Notes: generated from the sequence alone by a model not told the origin. Shown: positions 1 to 9,359, counted from the first letter of the stretch. The stretch: 64,000 bases of DNA from Clostridium scatologenes (GCF_000968375.1 NZ_CP009933.1:1798001-1862000), one strand, 5' to 3'. Made by a program: numbers and translations.

Positions 1-202
1 CATCAGGCTGCATTAAACTATTGCTATATTTTAAATTTACCATTTGATTAAGAAAATATTTAAAATCTGGTTTATCTGCATTGAGAAAAGAAATTATATT
101 CCCCTCACATCCAGTACATTCAAGCCAAATAAAATTAGGTTTTTTGACTATTCCTCTATTGATTTTATCTATAGCCTCATATACAAGTTTCATTAAAGGC
201 AA
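1..202 (-). CDS. [NiFe] hydrogenase small subunit, 5' part only
   Basis: Only the first 67 codons lie in the window; the gene runs off the left edge. The visible protein contains WLECTGCEGN followed by ISFLNAD, the N-terminal cluster-binding region of [NiFe] hydrogenase small subunits, where the two cysteines of C-x2-C help hold the proximal iron-sulfur cluster. I place the start at a TTG (200-202) because a GGGGGG Shine-Dalgarno ends 7 bases before it; the ATG three codons further in (191-193) sits too far from any ribosome binding site. No twin-arginine signal is seen at this N-terminus, so a cytoplasmic type is more likely. It follows the cytochrome b5-like gene by 43 bases and is probably co-transcribed with it. 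The catalytic large subunit would lie beyond the edge. Confidence 0.72.
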   Translation of the reverse strand, partial: MPLMKLVYEAIDKINRGIVKKPNFIWLECTGCEGNIISFLNADKPDFKYFLNQMVNLKYSNSLMQPD

Positions 203-245
203 AATTTATCCCCCCATTATATATTTCTCTTATAAATTAAAGCAT

Positions 246-668
246 TTACTTAATTTTGCCTACAACTGGAAGATTTTTTAACATTTCAACTTTATTACCA
301 TGGCAGCTTTTAAACTCCTTTGAAAGATCTCTACCCGCATATAGTCCAAAATGAGTTCCTCCTCCCCAAACACTACTGAAACTTAAATCATAAACTATAC
401 CATTTACTGCTACATAGGCTGGTTTTCCCATAGAACCATCATATTCAGCCAATTCTTCAATAGTAAATTCATTTGATGATTGAATTGGCACTTCTCTTTC
501 CATATTTTCATTCATATTTATATCATCTAAAATTTCTGTTACCTTATAAGCTATTGTATTTATCAAATATATTTTTTCATAAGGGCATATAGAAGCATTA
601 ATCAATTTTTTATAATAATTTATTTCTTGAAGCATATTCTTAAGTTCTTGAGAAGTTCGTTTGTCCAT
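246..668 (-). CDS. cytochrome b5-like heme-binding domain protein
   Basis: A 140-residue protein. The N-terminal half is a helical, charged segment of no known function; the C-terminal 70 residues form a cytochrome b5-like heme/steroid-binding domain (FTIEELAEYDG, then AYVAVNGIVYDLS, then HFGLYAG and SCHGN). The two histidines in HFG and CHG are the likely axial heme ligands. The start is the ATG after AAAAGGGGGAAA; a longer upstream reading has no ribosome binding site. It directly precedes the hydrogenase small subunit, so an electron-carrier role beside that enzyme is a reasonable inference, but no partner is proven. There is no signal peptide or membrane segment. Confidence 0.82.
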   Translation of the reverse strand: MDKRTSQELKNMLQEINYYKKLINASICPYEKIYLINTIAYKVTEILDDINMNENMEREVPIQSSNEFTIEELAEYDGSMGKPAYVAVNGIVYDLSFSSVWGGGTHFGLYAGRDLSKEFKSCHGNKVEMLKNLPVVGKIK

Positions 669-853
669 AAATTTCCCCCTTTTATAATCTTCAATGTAAA
701 TATATTTTAAAACCTTAAATTTATTACTGAAAATTTTACAATAATTTATCAAGTGATTGTTTTTGTAGCTGATAAAATGTTAAAAATGTGTTCCTAAATA
801 CATATAATTAGAGATGCTACCTAGATATGATTTTCCAAGAATATATTAAATTT

Positions 854-884
854 AAATAGACACTTGAAATTCAAGTGCCTATTT
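854..884 (-). terminator. terminator after the glucosaminidase gene
   Basis: Near-perfect hairpin AAATAG-x-CACTTGAA / TTCAAGTG-x-CTATTT in the gap below the glucosaminidase gene, followed on the minus strand by a T-rich run. The rest of the gap between the two flanking genes holds nothing I recognise. Confidence 0.6.
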
Positions 885-962
885 TACTGCCACCTTGTGT
901 ATCCCTGCTGTGGCACTAAATATTTTTGTATTTTTAATTATAGACAACTTTCAACTATTTAA

Positions 963-1910
963 TCACTTAGATAATGCTTGACTTTTTTCTAATTGAACCT
1001 TATTGTCTATAAGTTGAAGATTATTCTCTTTTATTATTTTTATCACTAAATCTGCATAAATTTCATTACCTTTTTTATCTTGTACAGTACTATATCCAGC
1101 TTTTTCTATAGCCTCTGCTTGATCTCTATAATTTAAAGCTGATAAAACACCTTTGTCCTTATATCTTTTATTTTTATAAAGGAAATCACCATAATCTTTT
1201 AGTGACTCACTTTTACTAGCATAAACTCTAAAGGAATCTTTTATGATTTTATCATAATACTCAGAGGTTTTCATAACTACGCTTTTTCCCTTCCAACTGC
1301 TATCTGCTTTTATTCCAAATAAATTATTAGATTTGGAAGTAAGTTCCGATTTTCCCCATCCTGATTCTAATATTGCTTGTGATATAGTTACAGAAGGTAA
1401 AATACCATACCTATTATATATGTCAATCGCTTCTGGAGTCAATTCATCTATAAAGTTTTTATAAGAAGGGTCATCTTTTAACTTTCTATTTAATGCTACC
1501 GAATCTAAGTCTTTTAAATATCTATATACCTTTTCCTTCTCACTCTTTTTTAAAGATAGCTTGTCCAAAACTTCATCTAAACTTAAAAGTTTATATTTAC
1601 TATTTCCAACATTATGCACTGATGTGTTTTTCGCTAAAAACATACTTGCCAGCTTAGTTATACTTTCTCCACTTACCTTTGAAAAATCATTTTTGTACCT
1701 AACGCCATCAATAGCAGCAAGTTGTTTCCAATTTACTTGAAGCTTGTCTTTACTTACATTATCTGTAGTATCAATATAAAGGGTCATATTAACATTTTTT
1801 GTATTTATATGCTCATGTTTATATATATAATATTTTGCTATGGCAAAAATTCCACAAAAGAAAACTATCACAGCAATTATTTTAAGTAAATTATTTATTT
1901 TTTTTCCCAT
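963..1910 (-). CDS. membrane-anchored endo-beta-N-acetylglucosaminidase (PF01832-type)
   Basis: A 315-residue cell-wall hydrolase. Residues 8-28 are an uncleaved membrane anchor, residues 30-145 a linker of unknown fold, and residues about 150-298 a glucosaminidase domain of the FlgJ/AcmA/LytG family. The signature QAILESGWGKS places the expected catalytic glutamate at 182, followed by NNLFGIKAD and the YASKSESLKDYGDFL block typical of the family. It should cleave glycan strands of peptidoglycan outside the membrane, in growth or cell separation. No SH3 or LysM wall-binding domain is present; anchoring seems to be by the N-terminal helix. It looks monocistronic. Confidence 0.85.
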   Translation of the reverse strand: MGKKINNLLKIIAVIVFFCGIFAIAKYYIYKHEHINTKNVNMTLYIDTTDNVSKDKLQVNWKQLAAIDGVRYKNDFSKVSGESITKLASMFLAKNTSVHNVGNSKYKLLSLDEVLDKLSLKKSEKEKVYRYLKDLDSVALNRKLKDDPSYKNFIDELTPEAIDIYNRYGILPSVTISQAILESGWGKSELTSKSNNLFGIKADSSWKGKSVVMKTSEYYDKIIKDSFRVYASKSESLKDYGDFLYKNKRYKDKGVLSALNYRDQAEAIEKAGYSTVQDKKGNEIYADLVIKIIKENNLQLIDNKVQLEKSQALSK

Positions 1911-2005
1911 TAAGCTTCTCCTGTCTTTAAATTTAAATCCATATTAGTATACTACATAATGAGAATATTTTGTACCAGTTAAATTAAATTGTTTACAAAA
2001 ATTCT

Positions 2006-2833
2006 TCAAATTCTCTCTTCAATCCACTTATGTATATCCTCTATAATATCATCTTTTTCATCTTTTTCACTTAATATTTCATGATAGCATTTTGGATATA
2101 TCTTCATAGATTTATCATGAGAGTGTATATTATTGAACATCCATTTAGAAGCTTCATTTTTAACTATTCTATCCATTTCCCCATGGAGTATAAGGCATGG
2201 ATACTCATAGTTTTTAACATTTTCACTAATCCATTTAGCTCCTTTTATAAATGCTTCTCCTAAAAGTTTTATGTTTGTTTCTTTAAGTACAAGAGGATCG
2301 TTATCATAATCTTTAACTACATTCTCATCCCTACAAATAAATTTAGATAAAGCATTAGGTGATTTTTCTCTTGGATGTTTTTCAAAATAATTATCCTTTT
2401 TTAAGTCTTTAAACGCATGCGGTTCTGTAATTGCAGCCCCTGATAATATCTGACCCTTTAATTTATTTTTATATTTCATTCCATAACCTGCTGTAATAAA
2501 TCCTCCCATGCTATGCCCAAACATAAATACAGGTAATCCTTTATTTTCTTCTAAGGCCATATTCACCACTTTATCCGCATCCTTAAAAAAATCCTGAAAA
2601 TTTTCTATATACCCTCTTTCTCCTCCAGATTTTCCATGACCTCTATTATCAAATCTATAAACTGTATAACCAAAATTATTTAGTTTATTTGTAAAATAAT
2701 TATATCTTTCTAAATGCTCACAAAGGCCATGAACTATTACAACTACTGCTTTTGCAGAATCTACTATATCCTTACTATAAAATAGTTTGGTACCATCAAA
2801 CGTATTAAATTCACCTTGTAAGTTATTAAACAT
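2006..2833 (-). CDS. alpha/beta hydrolase, monoacylglycerol lipase/lysophospholipase type
   Basis: A 275-residue serine hydrolase without signal peptide. The oxyanion region is IVHGLCEHLERY, the nucleophile elbow GHSMGG (Ser108 in this numbering), with a late Asp in LHGEMDRIV and His in CYHEIL completing a catalytic triad. The DNRGHGKSGG block is characteristic of the Hydrolase_4 (serine aminopeptidase S33/monoacylglycerol lipase) group. The natural substrate cannot be told from sequence. The ATG at 2831-2833 is preferred because GGAGG stands 8 bases before it; a GTG three codons upstream lies inside that site. It is divergent from the gene at 3.06 kb. Confidence 0.83.
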   Translation of the reverse strand: MFNNLQGEFNTFDGTKLFYSKDIVDSAKAVVVIVHGLCEHLERYNYFTNKLNNFGYTVYRFDNRGHGKSGGERGYIENFQDFFKDADKVVNMALEENKGLPVFMFGHSMGGFITAGYGMKYKNKLKGQILSGAAITEPHAFKDLKKDNYFEKHPREKSPNALSKFICRDENVVKDYDNDPLVLKETNIKLLGEAFIKGAKWISENVKNYEYPCLILHGEMDRIVKNEASKWMFNNIHSHDKSMKIYPKCYHEILSEKDEKDDIIEDIHKWIEERI

Positions 2834-3055
2834 ACATTCCACCTCCGTAATAACTTATTCTACAAAAGATTTCACTTTCCTTCAAAATTTACTATTTTTT
2901 CAATATGACATTTTTATGTTTTATAGTATACTTATTGTATATAAGTGTTACTTTTTCAACAAATTATTATATAATAATAATAAATATAAAGTTTTTTTTA
3001 GAAACTACGATAAAACTATAATACGATATAATATTTTTTACAGGTTGTGAAAATT

Positions 3056-4195
3056 ATGGATAAATTTACAGATGAATTAAGAGCAAAAAAAGTTATAAAT
3101 AGAAATGATATTCAAACTTTTAAAAATTATATTGATAAAAAGTATGCTAAAAATCAAACTAAAGAAAGAGCTAGTATGCTTTCAAACACCATTCATCATA
3201 TACTATACACAAAATTAGAAGGAATACCAGATGAATACAAATCTTCTATAAAAGTGAATATATTAAAAAATACCTTTGCCAAAAATAAGACCTCAATTAC
3301 TATGTATGATATTTTCAATTGCTGTTTAATGGAAAACAAATTAAAAACTAATTGTACAAGCCTATTAACAAACTGGATTAACTTAAATATAGATAATCCA
3401 ATTAAACATGAAGATTTGAAATCATATTTAGGTATTAAAGACGAAGTTAACGATAAACATAAAATTAAAAATACTGATGATAATAAACTTATAGTTGATA
3501 TACATAATAATAACATCGATGTTGAAGATAATGCTCCTAATTATAAATTTTTAAATACTTATTTAAAATATTTAGGTACATTGAAATTTAATAATAAAAT
3601 CATTATTACTTTCATCGTTATAATATTTCTTATTATGTTTTATCCTATAAGTAAAGTTGCTTATAGTATGAGCTCTAAAAGTAATTTTAAGTTTTACTCT
3701 TTCAAGGAAAAAAGTGTTTCTCAAGGTTTACTACAAAATACTAATAGTAAATTTTCAAATGCACATCTTCCAGATTACATGAAATATAAAAATATAGATG
3801 AAGTAAAATTAAAAAAGTTTTTAACTCTACATAAATCTTTACTTGTAAAGGAGCCTTATTTCTCTACTATTATGTCTGTTGCAAAAGAATTTAATTTAAA
3901 TCCTCTAGTGCTCTTTTCAATAACTGGACAAGAACAAAGCTTTGTACCTGAAGATACAAAGTTTGCTTCTAAAATTGCCAATAATCCTTTTAACGTTTTT
4001 CACAGCTGGCAGGAATATAATACAGATATAAAAGATGCTTCAAAAATAGCTGCAAGAACTGTTATCAATTTATCTAAAGATATGCCTAAAGATTCAGATC
4101 CATTTTTATGGGTTGGTAAAAGCTATGCTGAAGATAAAAATTGGGGTAAAGGTGTAGAAGCTATATTTAAAGATTTAAGTGAAAAATGCAAGTAA
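3056..4195 (+). CDS. membrane protein with cytoplasmic N-domain and extracellular lysozyme-like domain
   Basis: A 379-residue protein of unusual layout. Residues 1-175 are a hydrophilic, probably cytoplasmic region of no family I recognise, residues about 178-200 one strong membrane segment (IIITFIVIIFLIMFYPI), and residues about 240-379 an outside domain. That domain contains NPLVLFSITGQEQSF and ANNPFNVFHSWQEYN, which resemble the catalytic-Glu and substrate region of lysozyme/glucosaminidase-like folds, with Glu293 the candidate catalytic residue. Enzymatic activity is inferred only. I chose the ATG over an upstream GTG (3047) because the only purine-rich site, AGG at 3042-3044, is too close to the GTG. 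DUF1294 follows 58 bases downstream. Confidence 0.62.
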   Translation: MDKFTDELRAKKVINRNDIQTFKNYIDKKYAKNQTKERASMLSNTIHHILYTKLEGIPDEYKSSIKVNILKNTFAKNKTSITMYDIFNCCLMENKLKTNCTSLLTNWINLNIDNPIKHEDLKSYLGIKDEVNDKHKIKNTDDNKLIVDIHNNNIDVEDNAPNYKFLNTYLKYLGTLKFNNKIIITFIVIIFLIMFYPISKVAYSMSSKSNFKFYSFKEKSVSQGLLQNTNSKFSNAHLPDYMKYKNIDEVKLKKFLTLHKSLLVKEPYFSTIMSVAKEFNLNPLVLFSITGQEQSFVPEDTKFASKIANNPFNVFHSWQEYNTDIKDASKIAARTVINLSKDMPKDSDPFLWVGKSYAEDKNWGKGVEAIFKDLSEKCK

Positions 4196-4253
4196 TTACG
4201 AACAGGAGGATTCCAAAAGGAATTATACTTTAAAAAGTATATAAATATGAGTC

Positions 4254-4514
4254 ATGAAAATTTTTTTATGTTATATATTACTTATAAATTTATATGCAAT
4301 ATTTTTGATGCATTCCGATAAAAGTAAATCACAAAAAGGCAAATGGAGAATACCTGAAAAAACTCTCTTTGTCACATCACTTCTCCTTGGAAGTCCTGGT
4401 ATACTTATAGGCATGTATTTATTTAGACATAAAACCAAGCATAAAAGATTTACAATTGGAATACCAGTAATACTTATTATTCAAATATTTATATTTGCTA
4501 AGTACTTTAGTTAA
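4254..4514 (+). CDS. DUF1294 small membrane protein
   Basis: An 86-residue protein with two or three membrane segments and the family pattern DKSKSQKGKWRIPE, LLGSPG and MYLFRHKTKHKRF of DUF1294 (PF06961). No function is established for this family. The start is fixed because a stop codon lies in frame just upstream, yet there is no Shine-Dalgarno at normal spacing: the only good one (AGGAGG near 4204) is about 45 bases away, with two small hairpins between (ATTCC/GGAAT and ATACTT/AAGTAT). Those stems might bring the site closer, or translation may be weak. Confidence 0.78.
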   Translation: MKIFLCYILLINLYAIFLMHSDKSKSQKGKWRIPEKTLFVTSLLLGSPGILIGMYLFRHKTKHKRFTIGIPVILIIQIFIFAKYFS

Positions 4515-4562
4515 GGTACTTAGTATTTTTATTTTCAAATATTAAGAGAGGTGATAATTGGC

Positions 4563-5327
4563 ATGTCATATTTTAAGTACAACAACAAAAATATCTATTA
4601 TGAAGAAGTAGGAATAGGTACTCCCCTGTTTTTGCTGCATGGAAATACTGCTTCTTCAAAAATGTTTGAAGCTATCCTTAATTTGTATAAAGATAAATAT
4701 AAGTTAGTTTTAATAGATTTTTTAGGATATGGACGTTCTCAACACTTAAACAAATTTCCTATAAACTTATGGTTTGATGAATCAATGCAGGTGATACAAC
4801 TTATAGAACATTTACGCTATAAAAAAGTAAATATTATAGGTACAAGTGGTGGTGCATGGACTGCACTAAATGTATGTCTTGAAAGACCTGACCTAGTTAT
4901 GAAAGTAATTGCTGATAGCTTTAATGGTGAAACTTTAGAATCAGATTTTTGTAATCAACTTAGAGAACAACGTGAATTATCAAAACAAATTGATGAAGCA
5001 AGACACTTTTATTCTTTATGTAACGGCAACGATTGGGAACAAGTTATTGATAATGATACAAATGCTTTTTGTGAGTTTGCCAATAAAAATACTAATTTAT
5101 TTAGAAAACCACTAACAAGTCTAAAAACCGAAATATTACTCACTGGAAGTAAAAAAGATGAAATGTTAGAAAAGCATTTTAAAAAAAAGTATTCAGATAT
5201 AATCTTAAAAGTTAAAAACGGAAAAATGCATTTATTTGATACTGGATTTCATCCTGCTATGATTTCAAACGCTGTTTCTTTTGCTAATATAGCAAATTCT
5301 TTTTTTAGCTTAGATGTTATCAAGTAA
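4563..5327 (+). CDS. alpha/beta fold hydrolase
   Basis: A 254-residue hydrolase of the general alpha/beta fold (Abhydrolase_1/6). Visible landmarks are LFLLHGNTAS (oxyanion loop), IGTSGGAW (nucleophile elbow, Ser then Gly-Gly) and a C-terminal GKMHLFD histidine. No signal or membrane segment. Substrate unknown. The GTG a few codons upstream lies inside the AGAGGTGAT ribosome binding site, so the ATG is the start. It shares little beyond fold with the hydrolase at 2.0-2.8 kb. It is followed by a long non-coding, repeat-rich stretch. Confidence 0.83.
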   Translation: MSYFKYNNKNIYYEEVGIGTPLFLLHGNTASSKMFEAILNLYKDKYKLVLIDFLGYGRSQHLNKFPINLWFDESMQVIQLIEHLRYKKVNIIGTSGGAWTALNVCLERPDLVMKVIADSFNGETLESDFCNQLREQRELSKQIDEARHFYSLCNGNDWEQVIDNDTNAFCEFANKNTNLFRKPLTSLKTEILLTGSKKDEMLEKHFKKKYSDIILKVKNGKMHLFDTGFHPAMISNAVSFANIANSFFSLDVIK

Positions 5328-5349
5328 AATATAGAATTTATAAAAATAA

Positions 5350-5447
5350 TGCGACTTAAGCGTATGTAAGCGAAGTAACTTGCTTTTAAATGAAATATTA
5401 GCCTAGCAGCAGGCTACGCCTTAATTTTTAAACATTATAAGTTGCGA
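5350..5447. repeat. small inverted-repeat element
   Basis: An AT-rich stretch bounded by imperfect inverted ends, TGCGACTTAA and TTATAAGTTGCGA, with an inner perfect hairpin TAGCCT-agcagc-AGGCTA at 5399-5416. It carries no gene. Together with the long palindrome that follows, it makes up most of the 495-base gap between the hydrolase and the M16C peptidase. A 12-base match to its left end recurs at 25709. Confidence 0.5.
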
Positions 5448-5519
5448 TTATAAATATAATTTTGACTTACTAAAACTATTTATAACAATGTAATTATATG
5501 TGTACACTTGAAGTTACTA

Positions 5520-5760
5520 GTTTGAATTTTAACTTTTATGTAGTGATATATGGTAAGTGGTTCATCACATAAGCTAAATTGTTTTAGTATTATTCTTAGC
5601 TTGAAGATTTGGAAAGCCTTAGAACTTTAGTCCTGTCTGAGGGAACCGAGTTTGACAAAGTTCTTAGGTTTTCCAAATCTTCAAGCTTTAGAATAATTAA
5701 AACATTTAGCAGTGATGAACCACTTACCATATATCACGGAATAAAAGTTAAAATTCAAAC
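5520..5760. repeat. 241-bp near-perfect palindrome, MITE-like
   Basis: Two arms of about 105-110 bases run inward from GTTTGAATTTTAACTTTTAT at 5520 and its complement ending at 5760, with only scattered mismatches, around a loop of about 25 bases containing CTGAGGGAACCGAG. An RNA made across it would fold into one very long hairpin. Reading frames through it are probably not genes. This is the form of a miniature inverted-repeat element or a clostridial dispersed palindrome. The flanks show no obvious target-site duplication. Confidence 0.75.
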
Positions 5761-5822
5761 TTCCACTGCACTCTTACGTCGCAATGTGCTTATTATATAA
5801 ACTTTTGAATTGTAAGCTTTAT

Positions 5823-8800
5823 CTACTTTTCAATTACAAACTCCATATTTACAGGAGCAATAAGCTTAGATGATGTTTTATCTTTTTGAACAGATTGAAT
5901 ATCCTTTATAAATATAGTATACTTCTTACCCTTTTCATAAGAATCAGCTGGTGCCACTTTAATGGCCTTATTATTTTTATCATAAGATACATTCACCTTA
6001 ACCTGCTGATTTTTATCATTTAATACATATACATTAGCAGTATTTACTGTTACTTCATCTAAATCTTTTGCAAATTTAAATGTCCATGTTTTATTTGAAG
6101 ATACATTTTCTTTCTTCTCCATATTTATTACATTTCCTTTTTCTTCTTTAGAAGTTAATATATTTTTTATAGTCATAAAATTTTTCTTGCTTTCTTCTAT
6201 CTTCGTTTCTCCACCTACAACACATAGATAATTTTGCTTTAAAACTGCATCCATAACTGGTGCAAAATTTCTTATATCTTCTGCTGTTGTAGATATAATA
6301 TCTTTTCTCTCCTGTTCTAAATCTGACTGCTTAGTTCCTGTTAAGTATAAGTTATCAGCTATAATTCCATCAGCAGCAGCTCCATAATATTGATCTAATT
6401 TACTATATTTATTATCCTCCTGCCCTATTGTACCTATTATATAATTAGTCATTTGTTTCTCATCAGCATTGAAATTCTTCAAAAATTCAGGTGTTTGATT
6501 AAACGTATCTATTGTCTTTTGAAGATTAGGATCTCTATAAGAGGAAAATACAACTTTACTATTATCCACTCCCATATAAGCTCCATAGGCTCCATCTCTT
6601 TCCCTTATTATAGGAGACAAATAATCCATATTTAATATGTTTTCAAGAACTTTAAATTTACCATTCTCAATATACCTTGTCTTTTTAAGGTCCCCACCTT
6701 TATACACATATTGAACAGTTGAAGGAATAATTAACCCCTCATTTATTGTTGAATCATCAAAAGTATATTTATATTTTTTAAGATTTTCATTTTTTAAATC
6801 AGATAAGAAATATTTTAAATTATCAGCAAAAGTTTTATAATTTTCTTCATTTCCAGTAAAACTTACTATCAAATCTTTTTTGTTAAATACAAGCGCTCTA
6901 ACTTGTTCCAAGTTTTTTATAATTTCATCACTTTTACTATTAAAATTCTTATCTAAGTCACATAATAAAGAGTAAAATCCGTCATCTTTATAAGCATCAT
7001 ATTTACCAGATTCAGACATATAGGATAACAGCTTCTCCTTCCCCAATAAGTTTCCATTATACGCTAGCTGCTGTTCTCTTTGAATTTTTAAATTGCTTAT
7101 TATTTCTTTTAAACGAGCTTTATCATTTAAATTACTGTTAAATATCATCTCATTTAAAATATTAAAACCATTTTTTAAATTTTCATTTAAAGGCATCAAT
7201 GTAACTGTCATCTTTGGATAATACAAATTACTATCTTCATGATTTACTACACATTCTGGATAAAGGGTAATTCCTCCACTATTGATTAAAGTTTGTTCTC
7301 TTAAATCATCTTTAGAATAGTTTTTCGTAGCTATATTACCAAGTACATTACTCAATAAATAAACATATCCAAGTTTGTCTTGAGGTACTGTACTGGTATC
7401 AAAATATAATGTAGTAAAATCTATACCATTAGTATATACAGGATGTTCTAAAACTTTAACTCCACTTTCTGTTTTTTCTACAGTTTTATATTCTTTTGTA
7501 TTTGTATTTATATCCTCTCGAGTAAGCGTTGGTAGTGTATTTAATTCTTCTTTAGTAGGTGGTGTATTTTGCCAATTCTTTAAATCCTGAGTACTTTTAA
7601 CTAATGAATTAAGTTGATCCTTAGAAAGTGATGCCTTATATGCTGCAAGTTTAGACTTTAACTCAGCTTCTTTCTTATTTTCAAGACCTGTCACTGGTTT
7701 TAAAACTACTAATGATGAGCTTTTATTATCTAATAAATAAGTCTTTATAAGCTCTTTAAAATGTTCAGGTTTAACTTTTTCTTTTATATTTGCAATATCA
7801 GAATCTACATTTAAATAAGCAATAGGGTCTCCTCCATGCATCCAGCTCATCATAATAAGCACATCATAAGCAAGAGCATAATCACCTTTCACCATACGAT
7901 TATTTAACTCATATACTTTATAAATTGAATTTAATAATTGATCATCAAAACCATTTTGTACTATATTTTTTAAGCTATCATTTACAACCTGTTTAAACTT
8001 ATCTTTTTGATTTTCATCTACATTTTGTGCAATTATACTAAAAACTGGTTGAATTCCTGAAAAATCAAATTTAACATTAACATTTTCACCAAAACCATTA
8101 TCCTTTAATGCTTTTTTTATTGGGGAAGATGGTATTCCTCCTAATAAAGTTTGCAGAAAGTTAAAAGCATCTACTACATCTTTATTTGTATTTTTATCAA
8201 TTACATAATTTAAACTCAAATAACTTTTATTTTTAGTAGATGCCCCTTTTGGTAGAGAGTATTCTACAGTTTTTTCTACACTTTCAGTAAAAGGCTTTTG
8301 AAGTGTTAATTCAGTGTTCACATTTTTTTTATCAAAATTATTTAGATAATTTTCTCCTATAAACTTTAATGTTTTATCAATATCCATCTTCCCATATAAA
8401 TAAAAATAACTATTTGCAGGGTTATAATTCTCATTATAAGTTTTTAAAAGTTCTTCATAAGTTAAATTAGGCATTTCATCAGGAACACCTCCAGATTCAT
8501 ATTTGTATGAAGTATCTGGGAAAAGTGATTGATTTACAGCTCTATTTAACACCCAATCAGGAGAAGAATAGTTTCCTTTCATTTCATTATATACTACGCC
8601 ATTATATGTTAAATCATCCTTAGGAGAGTTCAATTCATATCTTATGCCTTCTTGCTCAAAAATTCTTTTATCTTTTAGTACATTAGGATAAAAAACAGCA
8701 TCTAAATATATCCCCATTAAATTTTGAAAATCTTTATCATTTTTACTTGCCACAGGATATAATGTACTATCACCTGTAGTCATAGCATTCAAATATGTAG

Positions 8801-9197
8801 TTAATGACTGCTTAGCCATTTCAGATAAAACATCTTTAACAGGATAATTTTTGGAACCATAAAGAACTGAATGTTCTATTACATGATTAACTCCTTTATT
8901 GTCCTTTGTAGGAGTTCTAAAATTTACACACATCATTTTATTATCACTATCATTTTGTAAATATATAAGCTGAGCTCCACTTTTAGCATGTTTATAAATA
9001 CACACATTGGATTTTAAATCTTCAATCCACTTTTTAGAGACTAATTGAAATCCTCCTAACGAATCGTTAATAGTACTGCTTACTTGCACATTAGAACTTT
9101 CTGCTTTCACATTATTTGATAGTTCCATAATAAAAGCCTGTGAAGACATCATTGTTATTACAGTTAATGCTATTATGGACTTTAACCTTTTATTCAT
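5823..9197 (-). CDS. secreted zinc peptidase, M16C (presequence protease/insulinase) family
   Basis: A 1124-residue secreted metalloprotease. Residues 1-32 are a signal peptide ending near VKAE. The inverted zinc motif H-V-I-E-H is at 105-109, with a further acidic ligand expected near Glu183 (IFEQEGIRYEL). The body of about 970 residues matches the PreP/falcilysin-like M16C layout with two peptidase halves joined by a hinge. The last 80 residues (WTFKFAKDLDEVTVN to the end) look like an added Ig-like domain of the SbsA/Big type, which suggests attachment at the cell surface. Family members degrade peptides inside a closed chamber. Strong GGGGGAT ribosome site; monocistronic. Confidence 0.88.
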   Translation of the reverse strand: MNKRLKSIIALTVITMMSSQAFIMELSNNVKAESSNVQVSSTINDSLGGFQLVSKKWIEDLKSNVCIYKHAKSGAQLIYLQNDSDNKMMCVNFRTPTKDNKGVNHVIEHSVLYGSKNYPVKDVLSEMAKQSLTTYLNAMTTGDSTLYPVASKNDKDFQNLMGIYLDAVFYPNVLKDKRIFEQEGIRYELNSPKDDLTYNGVVYNEMKGNYSSPDWVLNRAVNQSLFPDTSYKYESGGVPDEMPNLTYEELLKTYNENYNPANSYFYLYGKMDIDKTLKFIGENYLNNFDKKNVNTELTLQKPFTESVEKTVEYSLPKGASTKNKSYLSLNYVIDKNTNKDVVDAFNFLQTLLGGIPSSPIKKALKDNGFGENVNVKFDFSGIQPVFSIIAQNVDENQKDKFKQVVNDSLKNIVQNGFDDQLLNSIYKVYELNNRMVKGDYALAYDVLIMMSWMHGGDPIAYLNVDSDIANIKEKVKPEHFKELIKTYLLDNKSSSLVVLKPVTGLENKKEAELKSKLAAYKASLSKDQLNSLVKSTQDLKNWQNTPPTKEELNTLPTLTREDINTNTKEYKTVEKTESGVKVLEHPVYTNGIDFTTLYFDTSTVPQDKLGYVYLLSNVLGNIATKNYSKDDLREQTLINSGGITLYPECVVNHEDSNLYYPKMTVTLMPLNENLKNGFNILNEMIFNSNLNDKARLKEIISNLKIQREQQLAYNGNLLGKEKLLSYMSESGKYDAYKDDGFYSLLCDLDKNFNSKSDEIIKNLEQVRALVFNKKDLIVSFTGNEENYKTFADNLKYFLSDLKNENLKKYKYTFDDSTINEGLIIPSTVQYVYKGGDLKKTRYIENGKFKVLENILNMDYLSPIIRERDGAYGAYMGVDNSKVVFSSYRDPNLQKTIDTFNQTPEFLKNFNADEKQMTNYIIGTIGQEDNKYSKLDQYYGAAADGIIADNLYLTGTKQSDLEQERKDIISTTAEDIRNFAPVMDAVLKQNYLCVVGGETKIEESKKNFMTIKNILTSKEEKGNVINMEKKENVSSNKTWTFKFAKDLDEVTVNTANVYVLNDKNQQVKVNVSYDKNNKAIKVAPADSYEKGKKYTIFIKDIQSVQKDKTSSKLIAPVNMEFVIEK

Positions 9198-9359
9198 TTT
9201 AAATCCCCCTTATAAAAACTGGAATAATCTTATTAATTATATATTATACTAGTTTTTTCTAATTTCTAAATACAATATTGTTAAATTATACATATTATGT
9301 GTTCAATTGTCGCTAGATTACATTGAATAAATTACTTAATTTTCATAGTATAAAGTGAT

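Noticed and set aside
5609..5800. 63-codon open frame on the plus strand through the long palindrome
   Set aside because: It lies inside the inverted-repeat arms, has no ribosome binding site, and its sequence is dictated by the palindrome.
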